Below, one piece after another: positions 7,204-15,944 of a DNA stretch of 17,069 bases. Position numbers and translations under genes: made by a program. Every line of letters begins with the position of its first letter. The first letter of the stretch is position 1. The notes below the pieces were generated by a model. The model ran no database searches, was not told the DNA's origin, and saw nothing but the letters and a program-made list of their open reading frames with translations. Origin of the DNA: Acidiluteibacter sp965660325 (GTDB taxonomy: Bacteria > Bacteroidota > Bacteroidia > Flavobacteriales_E > Vicingaceae); NCBI GenBank assembly GCA_965660325.1, contig CBFHZL010000054.1, positions 1 to 17,069 of the forward strand, given 5' to 3'.

Positions 7204-8093
7204 TGAAGAAGCTATTTTACATATTAGTAGTTCTTTTCGTGTGTAACACGTTGGATGGGTTTGCTCAAAACAAATTGAGCAATGCTATCTATTCGTTACA
7301 AAACAATGAGTTAGATAAAGCGAAAGAGTTGATTGATGCTGCCGCTGTTGATCCTATTTTTATGGATGATGCTAGAACGTGGTATTACAGAGGAAATATT
7401 TATAAAGAATTATTTAAATCTCGGGAATCAGACAATAAACAATCCCCTTTAAGAATGACTGCTGTAACTTCGTTTAAAAAGAGTTATGAATTAGATAATG
7501 GCAGTGAGATAAGTGCTAGTACTCAGAAAAATCTAAAATTTTTGGCATCTACCATATTTAACGATGCAGCAAAATCATTTACTGTCGATGACTACTCAGT
7601 TGCTTTGGAAAACTATTCGCTCTATAAAGATATTACATCTTACGTGGAGCCGGATACTGACTTTAGTGAAAGAGATATTCAATTCAAGCTCGCTTTGGCA
7701 ACTACCTACACTCAAATTGCTACTACTGATAGTACAAATAAGAAGGAGTATTTAGCTAAAGTTAAAGAGCTGTATATGGAAGTTCTTGATATAGATTCCA
7801 ATAACGTAAGTGCGAATTATAACATGGGAATCCTTTACTATAATGAAGGAGCAGATATGGTTAATAATATGGACTATAGCTTAGACCTTGAAGAGTTAAA
7901 TAAAGTTCAGGAGCAGCTTTATGAAATTTTTAGCATGTCACTTCCATATATGAAGCGAGCTTATGATTTAAATCCTAATAAAGAAGAAACCCTAATTGGC
8001 CTGCAGGGAATATACTACAGTATGAATGATATGGAAAGGTCTGATGCCTATAAACTTGAATTGGAAAAGTTGAAAGGTAAAGACAGTAAATAA
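7203..8093 (+). CDS. Exported TPR-type protein
   Basis: A 296-residue protein with a signal peptide ending near GFAQ (residue 22), then helical TPR-like repeats: LSNAIYSLQNNELDKAKELI (25-44), a WYYRGNIYKELF unit (60-71), a ..SVALENYSLYKDI unit (about 131-144) and AKVKELYMEVLDIDSNNVSANYNMGILYYNEGADM (about 185-219). The last part, YMKRAYDLNPNKEETLIGLQGIYYSMND, is a further TPR pair. It is probably periplasmic and works as a scaffold. The ATG overlaps the stop of the YfiR-like gene by 1 nt, so translation is likely coupled, and it lies 20 nt before the phosphatase gene. A bridging role between the YfiR-like protein and the sensor part of the phosphatase is a guess from position. Confidence 0.82.
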   Translation: MKKLFYILVVLFVCNTLDGFAQNKLSNAIYSLQNNELDKAKELIDAAAVDPIFMDDARTWYYRGNIYKELFKSRESDNKQSPLRMTAVTSFKKSYELDNGSEISASTQKNLKFLASTIFNDAAKSFTVDDYSVALENYSLYKDITSYVEPDTDFSERDIQFKLALATTYTQIATTDSTNKKEYLAKVKELYMEVLDIDSNNVSANYNMGILYYNEGADMVNNMDYSLDLEELNKVQEQLYEIFSMSLPYMKRAYDLNPNKEETLIGLQGIYYSMNDMERSDAYKLELEKLKGKDSK

Positions 8094-8113
8094 CTATCAA
8101 TTCTCAAAATAGT

Positions 8114-9901
8114 ATGAAGTTTAGGTTTACAATTGGGAGAAGGATAGGGTTTGGTTTTGGGATTCTTATCGTTCTAACGCTGATTACATTTACCATAACG
8201 CACTTTCGGCTTCAAGACTCTAGAACACTTAACGATAAAATCAATAACGTATACAGCCCGACTACTGCAAGCCTGCAAGAGTTGCGGTTCATGATATTAG
8301 AATCTACTTCGCTTATTGCAAAATGGCCATCAGAGCCAAAATCAGATGAACCTTTTAAATTACGGTTGATCCGTATAATGGAGTCGGATTACCCCGATCT
8401 ACAAGGCAAGCTAAATGGACTTTTCAGCCAGCAAGTTGGATCCGAAAAGGATAGTTTGGAAGTGATCTTTGACGACATTGAATCTCTTTTTATTTCATAC
8501 CGAGAGCTGATGGATATTTATGGCACTTTTGAAAGCTATGGAGATCTTCAAAATGATTTTTTCGCTGACTTTTTGTTATCTGAGGGTGGCGATATTGATA
8601 TTAAAAGTAAAAAATTGCAAGGTGAACTGGATCATTTAATCATGATTCAACGAAAGCAACTGAAGTCACAAATAGACTTCATGACAAGTTCTTTTCAAAC
8701 GCTTCAAAACTTAGTAAAGTACCTAGGGTTATTTTTAGTTTTAGGAGGTGTTGCTATTGCTATATATACCACACGGAGTATTGTTAAGCCAATACAAAAC
8801 CTTCGAGAAGTCCTTGCTAGACTTGGGAAAGGAATTTTCCCTAAACGTAAAATAAGAGAAGGAAACGATGAGATTGGGGATATGATTCGCGCAATGAATA
8901 ATGTGGTTGAAGGACTAAAAAGAACAAAAGATTTTGCCAATGAAGTCGGAGGTGGAAATTTTGATTCCGTATACACCCCGTTAAGTAATAGCGATCAGCT
9001 TGGGTTTGCATTATTGAAAATGCGTGAAGATCTAGCAGAAAATGAACGTTTACTTGAAGAAAAAGTGCGTTTGCGAACTGCTGAGGTAGTGGAGCAAAAA
9101 GAAGAAATTGAGCAACAAAAACTTCAAATTGAGGAGTATTATGTTCAAGTGACCGATAGTATCAACTACGCAAAAAGAATACAGGATGCTATATTGCCTC
9201 CTGAACGATTGACAAAGGAGTTATTGCCTGACTCATTTATATTCTTTAAGCCAAAAGACATTGTGAGTGGCGATTTTTATTGGATAGAAAAATCCAACAA
9301 TAAAGTATATTTCGCAGCTGTTGACTGTACAGGTCATGGTGTTCCTGGAGCCTTCATGAGTATTGTTGGGCATAGTAATTTAAAGAATGCACTCCAAAGA
9401 ACGAATGGTCACAGTCCTGCTTTAGTTTTAGATGAATTAAATAAAGGAGTTTCTGAAACATTACACCAAAAAGAAGAAGGTTCTTCTAGTAAGGATGGTA
9501 TGGATATTGCTTGTTGTTCAATTGATTATGAGACGTTAATGCTCGAGTATGCAGGAGCTTTTAATCCTTTGTACCTACTGCGCGATGGCGAAATAGAGCA
9601 AATAAAAGCCAATAAATTTCCGATAGGTTCATTCTTAGATGGTCGAGATGATCAGTTTACAAATCACACATTACAACTAGAGAAAGGTGATGTGTTGTAT
9701 GTTTTTTCAGATGGCTATGCTGATCAGTTTGGAGGACCAAGATCTAAAAAAATGATGTATCGTAGGTTTAGGGAATTACTATTATCAATTTGCCATCTGC
9801 CGATGGAGGAGCAATCCGAACGATTAAATGAATTTCTTACTTCTTGGATGGGACAAGAAGAGCAGGTGGACGACATTATTGTAATGGGAGTAAGAGTATA
9901 A
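8114..9901 (+). CDS. Membrane HAMP-SpoIIE/PP2C-type serine/threonine phosphatase
   Basis: A 595-residue protein. Membrane segments at about 11-30 and 202-220 enclose a helical extracytoplasmic sensor region of about 170 residues. A HAMP domain follows (218-272, with the KPIQNL and NDEIGDMIRAMN elements), then a second HAMP-like unit (273-315, GGGNFDSVYTPLSNSDQLG). A coiled coil rich in Glu, Gln and Lys (305-345) leads to the conserved SINYAKRIQDAILPP linker (349-363). The SpoIIE/PP2C domain (about 374-595) keeps the metal-binding acidic residues: Asp387 in GDFYW, Asp404 in DCTGHGVPGA, Asp461/Asp464 in KDGMD, Asp533 in FSDGYADQFGG and Asp586/Asp587 in VDDIIVMG, so it should be active. It presumably dephosphorylates a protein on Ser or Thr in response to a periplasmic signal; no STAS antagonist or RsbW-like kinase is encoded nearby. 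Confidence 0.93.
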   Translation: MKFRFTIGRRIGFGFGILIVLTLITFTITHFRLQDSRTLNDKINNVYSPTTASLQELRFMILESTSLIAKWPSEPKSDEPFKLRLIRIMESDYPDLQGKLNGLFSQQVGSEKDSLEVIFDDIESLFISYRELMDIYGTFESYGDLQNDFFADFLLSEGGDIDIKSKKLQGELDHLIMIQRKQLKSQIDFMTSSFQTLQNLVKYLGLFLVLGGVAIAIYTTRSIVKPIQNLREVLARLGKGIFPKRKIREGNDEIGDMIRAMNNVVEGLKRTKDFANEVGGGNFDSVYTPLSNSDQLGFALLKMREDLAENERLLEEKVRLRTAEVVEQKEEIEQQKLQIEEYYVQVTDSINYAKRIQDAILPPERLTKELLPDSFIFFKPKDIVSGDFYWIEKSNNKVYFAAVDCTGHGVPGAFMSIVGHSNLKNALQRTNGHSPALVLDELNKGVSETLHQKEEGSSSKDGMDIACCSIDYETLMLEYAGAFNPLYLLRDGEIEQIKANKFPIGSFLDGRDDQFTNHTLQLEKGDVLYVFSDGYADQFGGPRSKKMMYRRFRELLLSICHLPMEEQSERLNEFLTSWMGQEEQVDDIIVMGVRV

Positions 9902-9911
9902 TTGTAGTGAG

Positions 9912-10313
9912 ATGAGAAAGGATTTTCAAATACCGGAAGTAAAAGGAGTATCGGTAGCCATAATTAATGAAGAAGTGGAAGGAGAGCGTGGTTGGTACGT
10001 TTATTTAATCAATGAAAATCAAGCTGACTTAAAGAACGTATTAGTTACTTCCAGTGGATTTAAGAAAGATGATGATGAGATGATACAAACATCTGTTCTC
10101 CGTCATATGATTGCTGATTTACCTCCTTTTAGTTACGCCCGAATAGAGTCAATAATGGAAGATGTATTTCATCTGAATAATCAATATTGGGTAAGCTTTC
10201 AAATGGACGGTGTAATGTATGATAAAAAGTATATTTTCCTTCCGGAAACCATTCAAGATAAGAATTTTACTGACGTGCCTGTCATTGCAAAACCAGGTGT
10301 TTTAATTCGGTAG
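9912..10313 (+). CDS. Small cytosolic protein of unknown function, cotranscribed with the phosphatase
   Basis: A 133-residue protein with no signal peptide or membrane segment. I recognise the general look of a protein found widely in Bacteroidota (start MRKDFQIPEVKGV, a beta strand GWYVYLINENQADLKNVLVTSSG, then SVLRHMIADLPPFSYARIE and a closing VPVIAKPGVLIR) but cannot name a function. The pattern suggests an immunoglobulin-like beta sandwich. It begins 10 nt after the phosphatase stop, so it belongs to the same transcript and could be a partner or substrate of that enzyme; nothing in the sequence proves it. No Ser or Thr site stands out as a STAS-type phosphorylation site. Confidence 0.75.
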   Translation: MRKDFQIPEVKGVSVAIINEEVEGERGWYVYLINENQADLKNVLVTSSGFKKDDDEMIQTSVLRHMIADLPPFSYARIESIMEDVFHLNNQYWVSFQMDGVMYDKKYIFLPETIQDKNFTDVPVIAKPGVLIR

Positions 10314-10366
10314 AAATATACCACAAATTCCTATTACCTTTATAGCAAACCTAGAAACCTAGACGC

Positions 10367-11083
10367 ATGCTCGATCAAATAAAATTGGAGAAGGTTATTT
10401 TTATCGATATCGAAACGGTCCCGTTGTTTCCGTCTCATGATTTGCTATCGGACAAATGGAAGCGCTTATGGGAGCGCAAATCAGGATATATTGGTAATGA
10501 TGAAGAAACACCTGAATCCCTCTACGAAAGAGCAGGTATTTACGCCGAATTTGGAAAAATAATTTGTATCTCTATCGGGATTATTAGAAGTATTGAAGGC
10601 AAGAATAGCTTGCGTGTAAAATCATTTTACGGAGACGATGAGAAACAACTTTTAGTTGATTTTTCAGCCCTATTGAGAAACCATTTTAAAGCATCGGACT
10701 ATTTGCTCTGTGCGCACAATGGCAAAGAATTCGATTTTCCTTATATCGCTAGACGAATGCTGGTGAATGGACTAAAACTGCCTTACTTGTTGGATACTGC
10801 AGGGAGAAAGCCATGGGAGATTCAACACCTAGATACCTTGCAATTATGGAAGTTTGGGGATTACAAGCATTATACTTCTTTAGATGTATTAACTACATTG
10901 TTTAGTATTCCCACACCTAAGTCAGATATGGATGGTAGCGATGTAGCAAGGGTCTATTGGCAAGACAAAGACTTGCCTAGAATAGTAGAGTACTGCCAAA
11001 GGGATGTGGTAGCAGTAGCACAATTAATTTTAAAGTATAAAGGGGATGAGCTGCTCGACCCAAAATCAGTAATTATCGCATAA
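10367..11083 (+). CDS. PolB-like 3'-5' exonuclease (DnaQ/RNase H fold, stand-alone)
   Basis: A 238-residue protein consisting of a DEDDy exonuclease domain like the editing domain of family B DNA polymerases, without a polymerase part. Exo I is FIDIETVP with Asp14 and Glu16; Exo II is CAHNGKEFDFPYI with Asn118 and Asp123; Exo III is YCQRDVVAVAQL with Tyr209 and Asp213. All four acidic catalytic residues are present, so it should be an active metal-dependent 3'-5' exonuclease on DNA or RNA. A weak -7-like TACCTTTA lies at 10335-10342 in the 53-bp gap before the ATG. It ends 5 nt before the glycoside hydrolase gene, but no functional link is evident; substrate and role in repair or RNA processing are unknown. 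Confidence 0.9.
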   Translation: MLDQIKLEKVIFIDIETVPLFPSHDLLSDKWKRLWERKSGYIGNDEETPESLYERAGIYAEFGKIICISIGIIRSIEGKNSLRVKSFYGDDEKQLLVDFSALLRNHFKASDYLLCAHNGKEFDFPYIARRMLVNGLKLPYLLDTAGRKPWEIQHLDTLQLWKFGDYKHYTSLDVLTTLFSIPTPKSDMDGSDVARVYWQDKDLPRIVEYCQRDVVAVAQLILKYKGDELLDPKSVIIA

Positions 11084-11088
11084 AAAAG

Positions 11089-12780
11089 ATGATAAAGAAA
11101 GCTACTATCACACTACTCTTAGCGTGCATATTTATTCTGCAGTATTCCTGTGGGAATGAATCTTCAAAGGATTACTCTAAAGCTAGGAAAGCTGGTTTCG
11201 TTTATCTGGAAGGCAACCAATTTATGGAAAAAGATTCCGCTTTTTTCCCGATGCTGATTAATTACATGGTAGAGTTTATGACAGTGGACGGTGAGATTAT
11301 CCCAGTGCCCAACATTCAGTACGATTCAACTACTCATCATGAAGGTAGCTCAAAAGCGGATTATTTAGACCGATTAAACTCACAATTTAAATATATTAAC
11401 CATTTAGGTTTTAATACTATCCGGTTGGTTGGACTTACAGGAAAGGAGTTTGCTGAAAATGGAGATCATTTAATTAAATGTTATCGCCCAGATGGTTCGT
11501 TTGACCTTAAGTCATACGGGAGTATTAAAAAAGAATATGAAAAGGCTGCCAAGCAAATTATGGAATTAGCCGAGCAAAATCAATTGAAGGTAATGATACT
11601 GCTACCTACACCAAGGTTAGATAAAGATCAGAATGCTGCTCGAATGGAGTTCATAAAAGACATGATGCGCCTGTTTAAGGATGATAACACCGTCTTTTGT
11701 TATGACTTTTTTAATGAGCCTTTGTATTTTGATAACGCTGAATCAGATGACTATAAGGTTCGTCAGCGATCTAAAGAAAGTGCTTATGAATTAGTTCGTT
11801 CTTGGGTAGAGCTAATGGACTCGGTTGCTCCAAATCAACTTTCAACGATTGGCTTTGGAGAGCCTCTAGAAGTTTTTGAATGGGACCCATCTACTTTTCC
11901 ATTGGATTTTATTTCTTTTCATACCTATCACCCATTGCGTGTGCCGAATGAGATTTATTGGTGGTCGAAATACAGTAATAAACCATGGATGATTACGGAA
12001 ACCTCCTTGCCGGCGGATAATGATTCTATCTCTTTTTTAGAACAAAGGCAGTTTATGTATGAAGCTTATCAACGAACGATTAATTGTGGCGGCAGTGGGT
12101 TTGGATGGTGGCAATACCAAGATGTGAACTGGGGAACTAATTTTGAACACAACAATACCTCTTTACTCAATCATGAGGGAATTACTTACTTTAATGATAG
12201 CAGCGACATAATTTATGGATCCCCTAAGGCGGCTGCATTGGCCGTAAACGAACTGAAATCAATGAAACCCTCAGGAACGTGTGATTGTCTCCCAAACTAT
12301 TCTAACATGTTAGGCTATGAAAACATTCGAATTACTGGCAAGCTAATAAATGGATTAACAGGAGACCCCATTGAAGGTGCAGTAATCAGAGGATGGACCA
12401 ATTACTGGAACATCGCGGCAAATACATTTTCTGATGCAAATGGTGAATTTCAACTTTACTCCAACGATGAGTTTATCCATTTTGAAATCTCAGCAATGGG
12501 TTTTACCAAGATAAAGTTCGATCAGCGGGTACGCTATAATAACCGAAATAAAAATGGAAGTATGTTTGCGAAGCTATCTAACCTTCCGTTGGAATACCAT
12601 GATATTCATTTTCAACCATTTTTGAAGAGAGCTACTTCTGACTCACTTTTAACTATGAATGGTGTACGTGATAGTAGTATTATCTTTGATTTCAATCCAA
12701 AGCTATTTAACAAGTATACGTTTCGTGGTACGATGGGCATAAAGATGCTGTACCCACTAGAATTTGTAGATCATGAGTAA
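11089..12780 (+). CDS. Lipoprotein glycoside hydrolase of clan GH-A (GH5-like) with carboxypeptidase-regulatory-like domain
   Basis: A 563-residue protein. The N-terminus is a lipoprotein signal ending LQYSC, lipid anchor Cys21, placing it on the outer or inner membrane. Residues about 35-395 form a TIM-barrel hydrolase: FNTIRLVGL (strand 2-3), acid/base Glu210 in DFFNEPLY, FHTYHP (277-282), nucleophile Glu304 in WMITETS and Trp340 in GFGWWQYQD. This is the retaining GH-A layout, nearest GH5 or mannanase-like enzymes; the substrate is not determinable. Residues about 412-478 are a beta-sandwich of the carboxypeptidase-regulatory type (ITGKLINGLTGDPIEGAV, then DANGEFQLY), common in Bacteroidota cell-surface proteins. 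A C-terminal tail of about 85 residues is not recognised. The stop overlaps the following ABC gene by 8 nt. Confidence 0.82.
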   Translation: MIKKATITLLLACIFILQYSCGNESSKDYSKARKAGFVYLEGNQFMEKDSAFFPMLINYMVEFMTVDGEIIPVPNIQYDSTTHHEGSSKADYLDRLNSQFKYINHLGFNTIRLVGLTGKEFAENGDHLIKCYRPDGSFDLKSYGSIKKEYEKAAKQIMELAEQNQLKVMILLPTPRLDKDQNAARMEFIKDMMRLFKDDNTVFCYDFFNEPLYFDNAESDDYKVRQRSKESAYELVRSWVELMDSVAPNQLSTIGFGEPLEVFEWDPSTFPLDFISFHTYHPLRVPNEIYWWSKYSNKPWMITETSLPADNDSISFLEQRQFMYEAYQRTINCGGSGFGWWQYQDVNWGTNFEHNNTSLLNHEGITYFNDSSDIIYGSPKAAALAVNELKSMKPSGTCDCLPNYSNMLGYENIRITGKLINGLTGDPIEGAVIRGWTNYWNIAANTFSDANGEFQLYSNDEFIHFEISAMGFTKIKFDQRVRYNNRNKNGSMFAKLSNLPLEYHDIHFQPFLKRATSDSLLTMNGVRDSSIIFDFNPKLFNKYTFRGTMGIKMLYPLEFVDHE

Positions 12781-14521
12781 ACCATTGCTTGATGTAGTAT
12801 CACTCACCACTTCTTTTTCCGCTGATAAGAAGGTTAAGCCTGCTGTTAATGGCATCAGCTTTCGTTTAAATAAAGGGGAGATTCTAGCGATTGTTGGGGA
12901 GTCTGGTTCAGGTAAATCGGTTACTTCTCTCTCTGCTATGGGGTTGATTAAAAAACCTGGAAAGATTAGTCAAGAGAGTCAGATTATTTTTCATCAAGAC
13001 GAACAAACAACAGTAAATTTTACCAGTCTAGCTGATCATGAAATGCGAACCTATCGAGGTAATCGAATTGCCATGATATTTCAAGAACCCATGACTTCCT
13101 TGAACCCCGTTTTTAAATGCGGCGATCAAGTGGCGGAAGCATTGATACTTCACCTCGGTTTATCCAAGAAGGCCGCTAAGGAGAGAACCATTGAATTGTT
13201 TAAAGAGGTATTGCTTCCTCGCCCTGAAGCAATATATGAAAGCTATCCCCACCAAATTTCAGGAGGGCAAAAACAACGAGTCATGATTGCCATGGCTATT
13301 TCATGTAATCCTGATATTTTGATCGCAGATGAGCCAACTACTGCTTTGGACGTAACGGTTCAAAAATCCATTCTGGAGTTGCTTAAATCGCTTCAAATAA
13401 AGCATGGGATGGGCATTATATTTATCACCCATGATTTAGGCGTAGTAGCCGAAATTGCCGATCGAGTAGTGGTGATGTATCGTGGGGATATTGTAGAAGA
13501 AGGAGAAGTAGATCAAGTATTTAATTTTCCTAAACATGCTTATACTAAAGGCTTGCTTGCTTGTCGTCCACCGATGGATAAAATATTGAGCAAGCTGCCT
13601 ACTGTCCGTGATTTTCTAGAAGTGGACGAGTCAGGTCAAATGATTCAGCGGGCGTCCTCTGTGAATGATATCATCAATAGTCTTGTTATTTCCAGTGTTG
13701 AACGGAATCAACATCAACAGAACCTCTATAGTCAAGATCCATTGCTTCAAATTAAGAATTTGAGCGTGCATTATCCAGTCAAAAAAAGTTGGTTAGGAGG
13801 CACTAAGGAAGTGTTAAAAGCAGTTGATGATTTAAGTTTTGATGTTTACCCTGGGGAAACACTCGGCTTAGTGGGAGAATCGGGTTGTGGGAAAACTACG
13901 CTAGGGCGTGCTATTTTACAGCTAATTAAACCAACGGCAGGCGCTGTTATTTACAAAGGGAATGACTTGTGTCAGTTAGAAAATAAATCGATGCGAACGT
14001 ATCGTAAGGAGCTTCAAATCATATTTCAAGATCCCTATTCATCTTTAAACCCTAGAATGACCATAGGTGCAGCCATAAAGGAACCCATGGATGTACACGG
14101 CATAGGGGTTGATGGGAAAATGAGAAAACAAAAAGTAGAGGAGCTTTTAGAAAAAGTAGGGCTATCTGCTGAGATGTATAACCGATATCCGCATGAGTTT
14201 AGTGGTGGTCAGCGCCAACGGGTTTGCATTGCTAGAGCTTTGGCTGTTAACCCGCGTTTTATAATCTGTGATGAATCTGTATCAGCATTAGATGTATCAG
14301 TGCAGGCGCAGGTCTTGAACCTGTTGAATGACTTGAAAAAGGATTTTGGTTTCACCTATATTTTTATCTCGCATGATTTGTCAGTTGTAAAATACATGTC
14401 TGACCGCATGATTGTGATGAATCAGGGAAAAATTGAAGAAATGGGTTTAGCTGAAGCTATTTATGAAAACCCTGAAAAAGAATACACTAAACGACTAATT
14501 GATGCAATACCGAAAGGTTAG
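12773..14521 (+). CDS. Dual-ATPase ABC transporter protein of the oligopeptide/dipeptide (Opp/Dpp, GsiA/YejF) type
   Basis: A 582-residue protein carrying two fused ATPase domains. Domain 1 (about 5-265): Walker A GESGSGKS (42-49), signature SGGQK (163-167), Walker B DILIADE (181-187), H-loop His220. Domain 2 (about 325-575): Walker A GESGCGKT (368-375), signature SGGQR (477-481), Walker B FIICDE (496-501), H-loop His534. Each domain has the Opp/Dpp-type ends (HAYTKGLLA and KEYTKRLIDAIPKG). Such proteins drive uptake of peptides or related solutes from the cytoplasmic face of the inner membrane. The permease and binding-protein genes are not in the window, so the partner complex is elsewhere. 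The ATG lies inside the end of the hydrolase gene, so they are probably translated together; co-function is unproven. Confidence 0.94.
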   Translation: MSKPLLDVVSLTTSFSADKKVKPAVNGISFRLNKGEILAIVGESGSGKSVTSLSAMGLIKKPGKISQESQIIFHQDEQTTVNFTSLADHEMRTYRGNRIAMIFQEPMTSLNPVFKCGDQVAEALILHLGLSKKAAKERTIELFKEVLLPRPEAIYESYPHQISGGQKQRVMIAMAISCNPDILIADEPTTALDVTVQKSILELLKSLQIKHGMGIIFITHDLGVVAEIADRVVVMYRGDIVEEGEVDQVFNFPKHAYTKGLLACRPPMDKILSKLPTVRDFLEVDESGQMIQRASSVNDIINSLVISSVERNQHQQNLYSQDPLLQIKNLSVHYPVKKSWLGGTKEVLKAVDDLSFDVYPGETLGLVGESGCGKTTLGRAILQLIKPTAGAVIYKGNDLCQLENKSMRTYRKELQIIFQDPYSSLNPRMTIGAAIKEPMDVHGIGVDGKMRKQKVEELLEKVGLSAEMYNRYPHEFSGGQRQRVCIARALAVNPRFIICDESVSALDVSVQAQVLNLLNDLKKDFGFTYIFISHDLSVVKYMSDRMIVMNQGKIEEMGLAEAIYENPEKEYTKRLIDAIPKG

Positions 14522-14541
14522 TGCACTTCAACACCGTTTCA

Positions 14542-15942
14542 TTACTTAGGGTCTGTATCTATTTTTAGATTTTTCAATTCGTCGAAAATAGTATAAGCCT
14601 TATCTTTAAGTGCTTGGGAGCAATCGTAATTTACTGCTCTTTTGTTTTCATATGCGGGAATGCCTGAAAAGGTTGCCTCAGATCCCTGATGCTTTTGAAT
14701 GAAATTTAACGTAGCATTTGGAGCAATACAATAATCATTATAGTCTATAAACAATACATTCTCTTTGTCGATTGATAATAGGTGCGTGTAGTAGTTAATC
14801 CAAATCTGCAACCAATAATCAATTGAGTTTTTATCCTTGGCATATTGGGCTGAATCGTCGGCAAATTGAAATGGCTTTTGATTTATTCCAAATTCGTGAT
14901 GGCCAAGCCAATTCATGTACTCCAATACAAAATTATCCTTTGTTTGCAGCAGACTAAATTCTTTATGTTTTTCAAGGAGTGAAGCAGCGTGAGAAACGGG
15001 GTCTCTGAACATGAAAACAATTACAAAGTCTTTATTGTATTCTCTTATACACTGATACCTCAGAGCAAAGTTGTTATTTTTAGCGAGGTAGGTACTGTCC
15101 CCGTTCTTTAGTATGATACGCTGATAATTTATATAATCATTGTATTCGCTTTCAGTTACTTCATATTGATTTAATGAGTTTTCCGTGATATATGAATCGT
15201 TGGAAAGCATTTTAAAAAAGTATTCCTCTAATGCTTCATTGGATGAGAGTCCGATTAAGATACCATCTTTATGACTTCGCTCTTTTTGTTTTTCTTCCTT
15301 TGGGTTGTAAAACTTTCTCCAAATATTTGGGGAAGTTAAGAACGGCATATTTGAATAGTTCAGCGAGGTGTACTGATCACTTTCTGCAAGCTTATTCATT
15401 AAGCTGGTTGTTCCTGCTCTAGCCAATCCAGATACGATCAAGAATTTCTCATCGCTGGTTGGGGGGTGTTTTTTCAGCTGCTTTAATTCAAGTTTAAACA
15501 GTCGATATGCAACAGCGTAATTATTTAGCACTAGCCTATGTAGAAGCTGAGATAGCTCAGAATAACCTTCAGTCTTGGATTTGTTAATTGGAATAAGAAA
15601 GCCAAATGTAGAACCTATGGATATGGCGATAATAGCCACAAAGGATGTAAAGGTGATGTCCGCATAGGCAACATCGTAGTATACTAAATACAAGTAAATT
15701 GGAATACCTGCTAGAATTATGGCAGTAGCCATAACTAATGTTACTTTGAACAATGACAGTAACAGCCGGTTATTTTGCTTTTGCACTAGTTTTACTTTCT
15801 CATCCTCATCAATTTTAAGAAGTAGCGTATCTACCAACCTTAAGCTACTATCCGCTAAGGTGTAAAATTGACCACGATAATATTTTATAAACAGCGCTAG
15901 GAAAAAGAAACCAATGACTAGAATAAAGTAATATAGAACCAC
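14542..15942 (-). CDS. Membrane-anchored sulfotransferase-family protein
   Basis: A 466-residue protein with two parts. Residues 1-120 contain three hydrophobic segments (about 3-19, 63-87, 96-119) with a basic loop between. Residues about 165-460 are a PAPS-dependent sulfotransferase-like domain: the 5'-phosphosulfate loop is FLIVSGLARAGTTSLMNKL (167-185), and the 3'-phosphate motif is VIVFMFRDPVSHAASLL (307-323) with Arg313. The C-terminal part has VLFIDYNDYCIAPNATLNFI, which fits the family. It probably transfers sulfate from PAPS to a surface glycan or lipid; the acceptor is unknown. The start is GTG 15942, since the first internal Met is residue 71, and it lies 2 nt after the small gene upstream. 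The 20-bp gap to the convergent ABC gene holds no clear terminator. Confidence 0.82.
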   Translation of the reverse strand: MVLYYFILVIGFFFLALFIKYYRGQFYTLADSSLRLVDTLLLKIDEDEKVKLVQKQNNRLLLSLFKVTLVMATAIILAGIPIYLYLVYYDVAYADITFTSFVAIIAISIGSTFGFLIPINKSKTEGYSELSQLLHRLVLNNYAVAYRLFKLELKQLKKHPPTSDEKFLIVSGLARAGTTSLMNKLAESDQYTSLNYSNMPFLTSPNIWRKFYNPKEEKQKERSHKDGILIGLSSNEALEEYFFKMLSNDSYITENSLNQYEVTESEYNDYINYQRIILKNGDSTYLAKNNNFALRYQCIREYNKDFVIVFMFRDPVSHAASLLEKHKEFSLLQTKDNFVLEYMNWLGHHEFGINQKPFQFADDSAQYAKDKNSIDYWLQIWINYYTHLLSIDKENVLFIDYNDYCIAPNATLNFIQKHQGSEATFSGIPAYENKRAVNYDCSQALKDKAYTIFDELKNLKIDTDPK

Positions 15943-15944
15943 GC

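Noticed and set aside
8704..8976. Leftward 90-codon open frame inside the phosphatase gene
   Set aside because: It is antisense to the second membrane segment and HAMP coding region of a clear gene; its hydrophobic product is a by-product of that composition.
12773..14521. ABC-F ribosome-protection or resistance ATPase, because two ATPase domains are fused in one chain without a membrane part
   Set aside because: The signature, the Opp/Dpp-type C-terminal ends (YTKGLLA, YTKRLIDAIP) and the lack of an ABC-F linker fit a peptide-import ATPase pair such as GsiA or YejF.
14522..14541. Terminator between the convergent ABC and sulfotransferase genes
   Set aside because: The 20-bp gap has only the short GTGCAC palindrome and no stem with a T run on either strand, so termination there is not supported.
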